A DNA stretch of 45,348 nt, taken from NCBI GenBank assembly GCA_016744395.1, contig JADGEK010000022.1, positions 1-45,348 on the forward strand. Direction: 5' to 3'. The translations under genes and the position numbers were made by a program. Positions 19,940-28,146 of this stretch are shown piece by piece; within the stretch, counting starts at the first letter, position 1, and every line of letters begins with the position of its first letter. The notes beneath the pieces are model-generated. The model was not told where the DNA came from. It saw only the letters and a list, made by a program, of their open reading frames with translations, and ran no database searches. The stretch comes from Gammaproteobacteria bacterium (GTDB lineage Bacteria > Pseudomonadota > Gammaproteobacteria > GRL18).

Positions 19940-20039
19940 AGATTATCGGGTTCTTATTACAATGAGTTTCTAAAAATAGTAATTTATAATTATCTAGCTG
20001 ATACTAATGAATAAGGGGAATAAAAACAAGGGGAACTAC

Positions 20040-20126
20040 TTGGAAATGAAGATTTATAAAGCCATACTGATAATTGCATACCTCTTACTTATATCTGTCG
20101 GAGTTAATTCATACTTATTAAAATAA
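20040..20126 (+). CDS. Possible 28-residue single-pass membrane microprotein
   Basis: A short frame starting TTG at 20040 (AAGGGG at 20028-20033, 6 bases upstream) or ATG at 20046, ending TAA at 20126. It encodes one hydrophobic segment, KAILIIAYLLLISVGVN, flanked by a Lys on each side. The frame is also open to an ATG at 20007 with no ribosome binding site. It occupies the 232-base gap between parC and the diguanylate cyclase gene and is the only coding-like signal there. Such short frames occur by chance in A+T-rich DNA, so the call is tentative. Confidence 0.3.
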   Translation: MEMKIYKAILIIAYLLLISVGVNSYLLK

Positions 20127-20171
20127 AAACCTTCAAACTAATTTTTATGCGCTCAAACTAAATATCAACTT

Positions 20172-21092
20172 CTAGTGTGCAACAATTCGATTTCTCCCTT
20201 TTTCTTTCGCTTCATAGAGTGCTTTATCCGCTCGCTGAATAAATGAATTGGGTGTTATTTCACTACCAGCCCCGTCATTGGTCACTAAACCCACACTGAT
20301 CGTAATGTGTTTAGTAATATTGGAGGCACTATGGGGTATATCCAAGGATTTGATATTTGCCAACATGGCTTCTAATAATAACAAAGCTTCTTTTGAGTCC
20401 GCCCCATGAAGCAAAATAGCAAATTCCTCACCACCATACCGAGCAACCAGATCCGTTTCTCTTTTGAAAGAACGCTCCAATGTCTTAGCAACTTTTTTTA
20501 AACAATTATCTCCAGCGAGATGTCCATAGGTGTCATTGTATAATTTAAAAAAATCAATATCACATAATGCCAGACTAAATGGAAGTTTATTTCGAGCACA
20601 AAATTTTAGCTCATAGCTGATTCTTTCATTAAACACTCTACGATTAGCAATTTTTGTCAAGCCATCCTGATCAGCTAAGTTTTGTAATTGTGTGTTGAGT
20701 TCATCTAACTTCTGCTTCATCTCTGCAATACGACCCATGGCCTTAATTTGGGCGCTTAATTCCACTCTATTCACAGGCTTACGAAGATAAACATCAGCAC
20801 CAGAGTCCAATGCTCGTTGGATATAGTTCTCATCTGTATAAGCGCTGAGGAAGATTATTGGTATCCAGTTTTCACCCATAATAGAGCGAATCTTAAACGT
20901 TGAAGAGATACCATCCATGACAGGCATTTCAGCATCCATGATGATTAGATCAATATTTTGCTCTTGTTGCTTACATGCATCAACAGCTTCCTGACCATTT
21001 TTAACGGCACACACTGAATGCCCCAAATCCATCACAATTTGTGAAATAATCTGTCGCAATGCCTCACTATCCTCTGCCACTAGAACCATCAT
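20172..21092 (-). CDS. Response-regulator diguanylate cyclase (REC-GGDEF)
   Basis: This 306-residue cytoplasmic protein has a receiver domain (1-120) with phosphoacceptor Asp53 in LIIMDAEMPVMDG and Lys105 in the LRKP motif, a short coiled linker (about 121-140), and a GGDEF domain starting at DGLTKIANRR. The active site is GGEEF (220-224), a catalytic variant, and the product-inhibition site RETD (211-214) lies exactly five residues before it. It should therefore make c-di-GMP upon phosphorylation and be feedback-inhibited. GGAGGGG lies just before ATGATG; the second ATG (21089) has the better spacing. It sits between parE and parC, 56 bases after parE on the same strand. Confidence 0.9.
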   Translation of the reverse strand: MMVLVAEDSEALRQIISQIVMDLGHSVCAVKNGQEAVDACKQQEQNIDLIIMDAEMPVMDGISSTFKIRSIMGENWIPIIFLSAYTDENYIQRALDSGADVYLRKPVNRVELSAQIKAMGRIAEMKQKLDELNTQLQNLADQDGLTKIANRRVFNERISYELKFCARNKLPFSLALCDIDFFKLYNDTYGHLAGDNCLKKVAKTLERSFKRETDLVARYGGEEFAILLHGADSKEALLLLEAMLANIKSLDIPHSASNITKHITISVGLVTNDGAGSEITPNSFIQRADKALYEAKEKGRNRIVAH

Positions 21093-21148
21093 AACCCCTC
21101 CAGGACAATAGAAATCAAAGATAATATCAAGTCAAATAGAACTCTTAC

Positions 21149-23053
21149 TTAAATATCGGCCAAATCACCTTTATTTTCAAGCCAGGAACGACGATCAGCG
21201 GCTCTTTTTTTACCCAGCAGCATATCCATCATCTTATGAGTATCATCACCCTCTTCAACCGTTAGACGGACCAGACGTCGAGTATCAGGTGCAATAGTGG
21301 TTTCTCTTAATTGCAAAGGATTCATTTCACCCAGGCCTTTGAAGCGCTGAACACTGACTTTGCCCCTGATTTTTTCCGCTTCAATTCTGTCCAGGATACC
21401 CTTTTTTTCTGCTTCATCCAGCGCATAAAAAACTTGTTTACCAATATCAATTCGAAATAATGGTGGCATCGCCACATAAATATGACCCGCTTTTACTAGT
21501 GGCATAAAGTGACGAATAAATAAGGCACAAAGCAAAGTGGCAATATGCAGACCATCGGAGTCCGCATCAGCAAGAATGCAAATTTTACCGTAGCGCAGTC
21601 CTTTCAAATCACTGGAACCAGGATCCACCCCGACTGCCACTGAAATATCATGCACTTCATTAGAGGCCAGGACCTGAGCAGAGTCCACTTCCCAGGTATT
21701 CAGAATCTTCCCTCTTAGAGGCATAATGGCCTGAAAATAACGATCCCGTGCTTGCTTGGCTGAACCTCCTGCAGAGTCTCCTTCCACCAAAAACAATTCC
21801 GTTTCATTGAAATCAGAGGAAGTGCAGTCAGCCAATTTACCAGGTAAAGCGGGGCCTTGAGTCACTTTTTTGCGAACAATCTTTTTGCCAGCCCGAATAC
21901 GCTGGTTAGCTCGACTGATGACTTGTTCAGCCAAACGCTCACCGTCTTCAGTATGCTCATTCAGCCACAGACTAAAAGCATCTTTAGCCACCCCGGAAAC
22001 AAAGGGAGCACATTCACGTGAGGAGAGACGTTCTTTGGTTTGACCTGAAAATAATGGGTCCTGCAGTTTAACCGAGAGAATATAACAACAACTATCCCAC
22101 ACATCATCAGGGGTTAGTTTTACCCCCCGGGGCAGCAAATTGCGAAATTCACAAAATTCCCGAATGGCTTCTGTCAGGCCTGTTCGAAAGCCATTCACAT
22201 GAGTACCGCCTTGAGCCGTTGGAATTAAGTTGGCATAACTTTCCATAATAGGCGTGTTATCCTGCGCCTCACCCTCTTTATCTAACCATAATACAGCCCA
22301 TTCTGCCTGCTCGTTACTGCCTTCCAAATGCCCCGTAAATGGAATGCCTGGAATACAATCTCTACCATCCACTTCATCCAATAAATAATCGGATAAGCCA
22401 TTTTCATAATACCAACGTTCCGTTTCACCACTGTTTTCATCTTTAAAATTAATTTCCAGGCCTGGGCACAATACGGCTTTGGCCTTAAGGCCATGTTTTA
22501 ATCGGCGTACTGAAAATTTAATGGTGTCAAAATATTGTTTATCTGGCCAAAACTGGACCGTGGTTCCAGTATTGCGTTTACCAACTTCACCAACCACTTC
22601 CAAATTCTGGGTTTTATCACCATCGGCAAAAGCCATATGAAACTCTTCACCTTTTCTACGAACCCAGATTTCCAACTTAACGGACAGTGCATTGACTACC
22701 GACACACCCACACCATGCAAACCACCTGAAAACTGATAATTATCATTGGAAAATTTTCCACCTGCATGTAAGCGTGTCAAAATCAGTTCAATACCTGGTA
22801 TTTTTTCTTCTGGATGTAAATCAACGGGCATACCACGACCATCATCTTTAACCGATAAAGAACCATCCTTATATAAAACCACATCAATACGACGTGCAAA
22901 ACCAGCCATTGCTTCATCAACGCTATTGTCTATGACCTCTTGAGCCAGATGATTAGGACGTTCAATCTGAGTATACATCCCAGGACGTCTTTTTACGGGG
23001 TCAAGACCATTTAAAACTTCAATATCCTGTGCATCGTAGGAACTTGTTGCCAT
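21149..23053 (-). CDS. parE: DNA topoisomerase IV subunit B
   Basis: ParE is the ATPase subunit of topoisomerase IV. The 634-residue protein shows the GHKL ATP site: EVIDNSVDEAMAG, DDGRGMP and SGGLHGVGVSVVNALS. The TOPRIM domain follows with ELFLVEGDSAGGSA, LRGKILNTWE and ADADSDGLHI, and the end is QRFKGLGEMNP. The absence of the extra TOPRIM insertion and the total length fit ParE of gammaproteobacteria, not GyrB. It is divergent from the carbon uptake locus across 218 bases. Confidence 0.96.
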   Translation of the reverse strand: MATSSYDAQDIEVLNGLDPVKRRPGMYTQIERPNHLAQEVIDNSVDEAMAGFARRIDVVLYKDGSLSVKDDGRGMPVDLHPEEKIPGIELILTRLHAGGKFSNDNYQFSGGLHGVGVSVVNALSVKLEIWVRRKGEEFHMAFADGDKTQNLEVVGEVGKRNTGTTVQFWPDKQYFDTIKFSVRRLKHGLKAKAVLCPGLEINFKDENSGETERWYYENGLSDYLLDEVDGRDCIPGIPFTGHLEGSNEQAEWAVLWLDKEGEAQDNTPIMESYANLIPTAQGGTHVNGFRTGLTEAIREFCEFRNLLPRGVKLTPDDVWDSCCYILSVKLQDPLFSGQTKERLSSRECAPFVSGVAKDAFSLWLNEHTEDGERLAEQVISRANQRIRAGKKIVRKKVTQGPALPGKLADCTSSDFNETELFLVEGDSAGGSAKQARDRYFQAIMPLRGKILNTWEVDSAQVLASNEVHDISVAVGVDPGSSDLKGLRYGKICILADADSDGLHIATLLCALFIRHFMPLVKAGHIYVAMPPLFRIDIGKQVFYALDEAEKKGILDRIEAEKIRGKVSVQRFKGLGEMNPLQLRETTIAPDTRRLVRLTVEEGDDTHKMMDMLLGKKRAADRRSWLENKGDLADI

Positions 23054-23097
23054 TTATTATTATTACCTTCATTAACTTAAGTCATAAAAAGCGCCTA

Positions 23098-23112
23098 TAA
23101 GCCACTGGCTTA
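23098..23112. repeat. Palindrome overlapping the promoter of the carbon uptake operon
   Basis: TAAGCCA and TGGCTTA flank a single base, making a perfect 15-base inverted repeat. It lies in the divergent gap between parE and the carbon uptake operon and covers the -35 position of the candidate promoter at 23129-23134, a place where a repressor or activator could bind. No regulator gene lies alongside. Confidence 0.45.
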
Positions 23113-23128
23113 AAAACACCTTTTCACG

Positions 23129-23134
23129 TATAAT
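23129..23134 (+). promoter_or_regulatory. Candidate -10 box for the DAB carbon uptake operon
   Basis: A perfect TATAAT followed by CTGCC, 138 bases before the first gene of the operon. The -35 at 17 bases is TGGCTT (23106-23111), a poor match that overlaps a palindrome; activated promoters often have poor -35 boxes. It would leave a leader of about 130 bases. Confidence 0.4.
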
Positions 23135-23271
23135 CTGCCGTCATTATTTCAGAAAAGTCTATGTCATATACTGCTTGATGGCAAATTTCTCTGTTATAAG
23201 ACTATCCACTTTCAAACCCTTTTTAGCAAAACCCTCTTTTTTTAAAGCAAGAGTTACTAAAGTCTGAGTCT

Positions 23272-24735
23272 ATGCATAGTTTAACATTATTATTATTACT
23301 GCCGATCATAGGGGCGGTAATCATTAGCATACTGCCAAGTCAGTCACCATTAATACGTAAAACTGCGATAACAATGGCAAGCGTGACACTGTTATACGCC
23401 ATTAGTTTTATTTTTGCCTTTGATACAACCAGCAGTGCACTTCAATTTAGTAAAGTAGTACCCTGGAATACACGCATGGGTACCTCTTTTGCTTTAGGCA
23501 TTGATGGTATTTCCTTTCCAATGGTTTTACTGGCGACTCTTTTGTGCTTTATTTCAATTCTTGCATCTAAAGGCATTACTGAACGTACTAAAGGCTACTA
23601 TCTTCTAATGCTACTGCTTGAAAGTGCCATGTTGGGTGTTTTTATGGCTCAGGACTGGTCACTGTTTTATGTCTTCTGGGAGTTGACTCTCATCCCATTA
23701 TTTTTCCTGATTGATCGCTGGGGTGGTAAGCGTCGCAGCATGGCTTCACTCAATTTTGTTCTTTATACTATGGGCGGCTCCGTTTTTATGCTGCTCAGTT
23801 TACTGGTTTTATTTGATGCAACACCTGGCCATTCATTTTCCATGGACGCCATGCTGGAAGGTGCACGAGCACTACCCGAACAAACGCAAGTTTTAATTTT
23901 TCTAGGATTTTTAGTGGGCTTTGGAGTCAAAATGCCCATTTTCCCTATACACGGCTGGCTACCATTAGCCCATGTTGAAGCCCCCAGCCCAGTCAGTATT
24001 TTACTTTCTGGCATTTTATTAAAAATGGGCGCCTATGGATTGATCCGTACTGCATTTATGTTGCCTGAAGCCGTCTTATCACTGCAAACCTTTCTCATGA
24101 TTTTAGCCCTGTTCAGTTTAATTTATGGCGGTTTATTAGCCTGGCGACAGTCCGATTTAAAAGGTATGATTGCTTACTCTTCAATCAGTCATATGGGTGT
24201 CGTATTACTCGGCATTGCGGCATTGAACATTTCTGGTATTACAGGCGCACTGATGCAGATGGTTGCTCACGGTTTGGTGGCTGGTGCCTTATTTTTACTG
24301 ATTGGTTTACTATATGAACGCACTCATACCCGCGAAATCACTGATTACAGTTCCCTGGCCAAAATAACACCTCGCTTTGCTGTTTTTACTTCACTGGCTT
24401 TTATTGCCGCGGTAGGCATGCCTGGTACAGCAGGCTTTATCGCTGAATTACATGTCATTATTGGTGCCTTTGAACAGTGGGGTTGGACTGTATTGCTCGT
24501 CAGCATTGGGGTGATGATCAGTGCCGCCTATGCAGCACGAACCATGGGTCGGTTATTTACCGGGCCCAGTCATGGCAATATGGATGATATCACAGACCTG
24601 CAACCTGTTGAGTTACTGGCTGCAAGTACTCTTGTCATCGGCTTTTTATACATCGGTTTCTTTCCTGGGTTTACTCTGGATTTAATGAGCGCCTCAGCCA
24701 ATCATTTCAGTCAATTATTTGTGAACTTAAAATAA
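23272..24735 (+). CDS. NuoM-like proton-translocating subunit, first gene of the DAB locus
   Basis: A 487-residue polytopic membrane protein of the NuoM/NdhD antiporter-like family. The conserved charges of the proton path are all present: Glu137 in FWELTL, Lys220 in GVKMPIFPIHGWLP, Lys251 in ILLKMGAYGL and Glu392 in GTAGFIAEL. It should therefore be a working ion channel module. No peripheral complex I genes are nearby, so it is more likely part of a carbon uptake complex with the DabA encoded 15 bases downstream than of a respiratory complex I. The ATG at 23272 lacks a clear ribosome binding site. Which ion it carries cannot be told from the sequence. Confidence 0.88.
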   Translation: MHSLTLLLLLPIIGAVIISILPSQSPLIRKTAITMASVTLLYAISFIFAFDTTSSALQFSKVVPWNTRMGTSFALGIDGISFPMVLLATLLCFISILASKGITERTKGYYLLMLLLESAMLGVFMAQDWSLFYVFWELTLIPLFFLIDRWGGKRRSMASLNFVLYTMGGSVFMLLSLLVLFDATPGHSFSMDAMLEGARALPEQTQVLIFLGFLVGFGVKMPIFPIHGWLPLAHVEAPSPVSILLSGILLKMGAYGLIRTAFMLPEAVLSLQTFLMILALFSLIYGGLLAWRQSDLKGMIAYSSISHMGVVLLGIAALNISGITGALMQMVAHGLVAGALFLLIGLLYERTHTREITDYSSLAKITPRFAVFTSLAFIAAVGMPGTAGFIAELHVIIGAFEQWGWTVLLVSIGVMISAAYAARTMGRLFTGPSHGNMDDITDLQPVELLAASTLVIGFLYIGFFPGFTLDLMSASANHFSQLFVNLK

Positions 24736-24750
24736 GGGAGTTTATGCAAA

Positions 24751-27700
24751 ATGTCAGATTCTAGCCAAACTTCCAGCACCCAAGACATCATTCAATCCAG
24801 TCACCGTAAAACGGGTAATATGGATGAGATGCGTAAAGACATATTGCATCTACTGGAACATCTGGAACATGTTTTACCCGCACAAGCACCGATAAAAGAC
24901 TTTGTACATCACAACACGCTACATGGTTACCAGCATTTATCATTTCCTGAAGCTCTGGCTCAGTCAAAAGCCACCACAGGGGCTAAAGGCTATTTAAGTG
25001 ATGAGCAATTTCGCGAGTATTTTTCTCAGGGCAGAATTACCCTCAGTAACCTGGAAAGTATTCTCAAAGAACAAAGTGATTTAGAGCTGGATAAAGTTAT
25101 CTATGCGCACAACGAACAAAGTATTTGCCACAAAGATATTATTCTCAGCACCTTACTCTATTCTTTAAAGCCCGTTACAAATTGTCAGTTAACCTGGCAA
25201 ATTGAAGAGCTGGAAGCTTTAGAGCGTTGCCAAAGTGATTTAAACCTCGAACAATGCCAGGCTCTAATGGCACGCTCTGGTGCCAATTCTTCAAATGACT
25301 CTTTACAGAATGAGAAGCAAGCCATTACAGCGCTCTGGCAAGCCATTCTAAAATCCCTTTCTTTAGATCACTTATTATTGCACCCAGAGGACATGATTGA
25401 CATGTCCCCCGATCGTGCAGAAGAAATGCTCAATAAACAGGTGAAAAAGGATAATACAAAAGAAGCTAGCCATTCTCAAATCCATAAGCACGTGCAAAAA
25501 GAATCACGAAAATTATTAGGACAACTTCTGGATCAAATTGGCCATAAAAACACTCTCAGTGGTTTTATCAAAGCCCTGACAGGCGTTGAGCTAATGGATG
25601 ACATTCGTCCTGTGTTATTACGCTACTTGTCTTCCTACCTTGATCAAGGTATGGCCGCCTGGCACCACAAGGAATGTAGACAAGGTTTCTATGCTTTTTG
25701 GAAGCAAAGCTCTCATGAAGATTTAACCTGGATATTTGACGATCTGGATGATTGGACTGATAATCTGGAAGCCTTGCCCGATGATCCAATGGATACGATC
25801 ATCCAGGAACTGCAACGTCAGGGTATCAGCCAAAACCGCTGGACGGCCTACTTAGAGCGTCTTTCCCTGGAACTGCCTGGCTGGTCTGGCATGTTTCTCT
25901 GGAGACACACAAAACCAGGTTACGATGGACAAAACAATCCTGTTGACATGCTGGATTACCTGGCAGTGCGCTTAGTATTAGAACGCATTTTTGCGCAGAA
26001 AGTTTGCAGCAAATACTGGCGTACTGAAGCCAGTTTAGACACACTCAGGTATTACTTTCGTCATCGCAGTTCTGACTTTCTGGTTCGTTATACTCTCTAT
26101 AATGAACGCTTACCTGAATATCTGGCAACCCTTTCAAGTCATCAAATAGAACGCTCCAAAAGTGATTTTTCAAATGAAGATAACTGGCTGAAGCTGGCCA
26201 ATATGATCTGGACCTGGCAACAAAGCCCTGTGGGCACAAAAACACCAGGTTATCGTGTCAGCCAGCATGCGTGGCCTTTGTTTCGTCTATTTCAATATAT
26301 GGGCTACAGTGCTCAGGACATCAGTGCACTGGAACCATCACATATTGATGAAATTTTCACTGTGATCAATACGATGGATGAACAAACCAGTGGCTTTATC
26401 TGGTTGCAGGCATATGAACTCCATTACCATGAAATTTATTTTAATACACTGGTTGATAATGAGGGTCGAGGACGTTGGAAAGAACGAACTCAACTTCCTG
26501 ATGCACAATTAGTTTTTTGCATGGATGATCGCGAGGAAGGTATCCGCCGCCATCTGGAAGAGCTCAATCCTAACATTGAAACTTTGGGTGCAGCAGCACA
26601 CTTTGGTTTGCATATTAACTGGCGTGGCTTAGATGACAACGATGTCACTCCTCTATGCCCTGTTGTGGCAGTCCCTGCTTATGAATTTCAAGAATCTGCT
26701 CATAAAGGACAGGATACAAAACAGGTACAGCATAAACAAAAACGCAGTTTACGCTTGCAGGCAAAAGCACTCATCAATCAGGAAACACGCCGTAACTTGT
26801 TAAGCTCTGCTGTACTGATTGCACTGTCAGCACCTGCGGCATTACTGACTCTGATTGGCAAAGTCTTTATCCCACGACAAACTGGAGAACTGGCTGAATC
26901 ATTACGAGACCGATTTGATTTAAAGATATCGACAAAAGTAAAAGTGAATTGTCATCATCCGAAAAGTGAGCCCAAGCCAGGGGATGAGCAAATTGGTTTT
27001 ACGGATATTGAACAAGTCGATAGAATTGAAGGCTTTTTACGCAACATTGGCCTGGTGAATGGATTTTCCCCTTTTATTGTTATTGTCGGTCATGGCTCTA
27101 TCAGTCAAAATAATCCTCATCTGGCCGCTTATGACTGTGGTGCTTGCAGTGGTCGTCATAGCGGCCCCAATGCCCGTACTTTTGCCACGATAGCCAATCG
27201 CCCTGAAACTCGTGCACGATTAAAAGAAAGAGGACTGGAGATATCGACAGACACCTGGTTTTTAGGAACAGAGCACAACACCTGTGATGAAAAATTCATC
27301 TGGTATGATACCGATCAAATTCCAGAACCATTACAAAATGCTTTTGAACAATTAAAAGCTGAAGTCTATACGGCCAGTCAATGGTCTGCTCATGAACGCT
27401 GCCGCCGTTTGGCTTCAGCGCCAAACCCTGAAAAGACCACAAAAGAAAATGCCCTTAAACATATTGTTGGCCGCTCCTATGACTTCAGCCAGGCTCGTCC
27501 CGAATTAGGACATGCCACTAATGCTATTTGTTTTATTGGCCGTCGCAGTGCTACTCAGGGTGCATTTTTTGATCGACGCATTTTTTTAATCTCCTATGAT
27601 CCCAGCACCGATCCAGAAGGTAATCTTCTGGAAGGCCTGCTTCTGGCCAATGGCCCCGTGGGGGCAGGCATCAGTCTGGAGTATTACTTTTCTACTGTCG

Positions 27701-28146
27701 ATAATGAACGCTATGGCAGTGGTTCAAAAATCACTCATAATGTGAATGGTTTGTTCGGTGTTATGGATGGCAGCAGCGGCGATTTAAGAACAGGCTTGCC
27801 AAGGCAAATGATTGAAATTCATGAAGCAATGCGTTTACAGATTGTGGTTGAGCATACAGTCGAAGTATTAACCAAGATATATACCGCTCAACCTGCTCTA
27901 CAGGAATTGATTGGTAAAGGCTGGATATTACTCAGCCAGAAAGATCCTGACAGCAATAAAATCACTGTATTTAAGCCTGAGAAAGGCTTTGTTCCATGGG
28001 AAGGAAAACAGGAAAAAACACCTGAAGTAAAGAAGTCATCACAATGGTATGCAAGTCACAGCAAGGCATTAAGTCTGGCATTAATCAGCCAGCCTGAAGG
28101 TGAAGATGTGAGAGGGTGTCAGTCAGTTGAAGGAGCAAGTCAATGA
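24751..28146 (+). CDS. dabA: DabA-type inorganic carbon transporter subunit (DUF2309), long form
   Basis: DabA is the cytoplasmic-side zinc subunit of the DAB pump, thought to convert CO2 to bicarbonate one way while DabB supplies ion-gradient energy. The beta-carbonic-anhydrase-like site is intact: Cys590 and Asp592 in VFCMDDREEG, His781 in VGHGS and Cys796 in YDCGACSG. The His-Cys spacing of 15 equals that of the Halothiobacillus neapolitanus protein (His524, Cys539), while Cys590 is about 240 residues further along than its Cys351, so this 1131-residue protein has a long N-terminal region; FVHHNTLHGY is near its start. GGGAG lies 10 bases before the ATG. The stop overlaps the DabB start (ATGA). 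Confidence 0.92.
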   Translation: MSDSSQTSSTQDIIQSSHRKTGNMDEMRKDILHLLEHLEHVLPAQAPIKDFVHHNTLHGYQHLSFPEALAQSKATTGAKGYLSDEQFREYFSQGRITLSNLESILKEQSDLELDKVIYAHNEQSICHKDIILSTLLYSLKPVTNCQLTWQIEELEALERCQSDLNLEQCQALMARSGANSSNDSLQNEKQAITALWQAILKSLSLDHLLLHPEDMIDMSPDRAEEMLNKQVKKDNTKEASHSQIHKHVQKESRKLLGQLLDQIGHKNTLSGFIKALTGVELMDDIRPVLLRYLSSYLDQGMAAWHHKECRQGFYAFWKQSSHEDLTWIFDDLDDWTDNLEALPDDPMDTIIQELQRQGISQNRWTAYLERLSLELPGWSGMFLWRHTKPGYDGQNNPVDMLDYLAVRLVLERIFAQKVCSKYWRTEASLDTLRYYFRHRSSDFLVRYTLYNERLPEYLATLSSHQIERSKSDFSNEDNWLKLANMIWTWQQSPVGTKTPGYRVSQHAWPLFRLFQYMGYSAQDISALEPSHIDEIFTVINTMDEQTSGFIWLQAYELHYHEIYFNTLVDNEGRGRWKERTQLPDAQLVFCMDDREEGIRRHLEELNPNIETLGAAAHFGLHINWRGLDDNDVTPLCPVVAVPAYEFQESAHKGQDTKQVQHKQKRSLRLQAKALINQETRRNLLSSAVLIALSAPAALLTLIGKVFIPRQTGELAESLRDRFDLKISTKVKVNCHHPKSEPKPGDEQIGFTDIEQVDRIEGFLRNIGLVNGFSPFIVIVGHGSISQNNPHLAAYDCGACSGRHSGPNARTFATIANRPETRARLKERGLEISTDTWFLGTEHNTCDEKFIWYDTDQIPEPLQNAFEQLKAEVYTASQWSAHERCRRLASAPNPEKTTKENALKHIVGRSYDFSQARPELGHATNAICFIGRRSATQGAFFDRRIFLISYDPSTDPEGNLLEGLLLANGPVGAGISLEYYFSTVDNERYGSGSKITHNVNGLFGVMDGSSGDLRTGLPRQMIEIHEAMRLQIVVEHTVEVLTKIYTAQPALQELIGKGWILLSQKDPDSNKITVFKPEKGFVPWEGKQEKTPEVKKSSQWYASHSKALSLALISQPEGEDVRGCQSVEGASQ

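Noticed and set aside
23175..23200. TTGATG...TATAAG as a promoter of the DAB operon
   Set aside because: The boxes are only 14 bases apart, too close for sigma-70.
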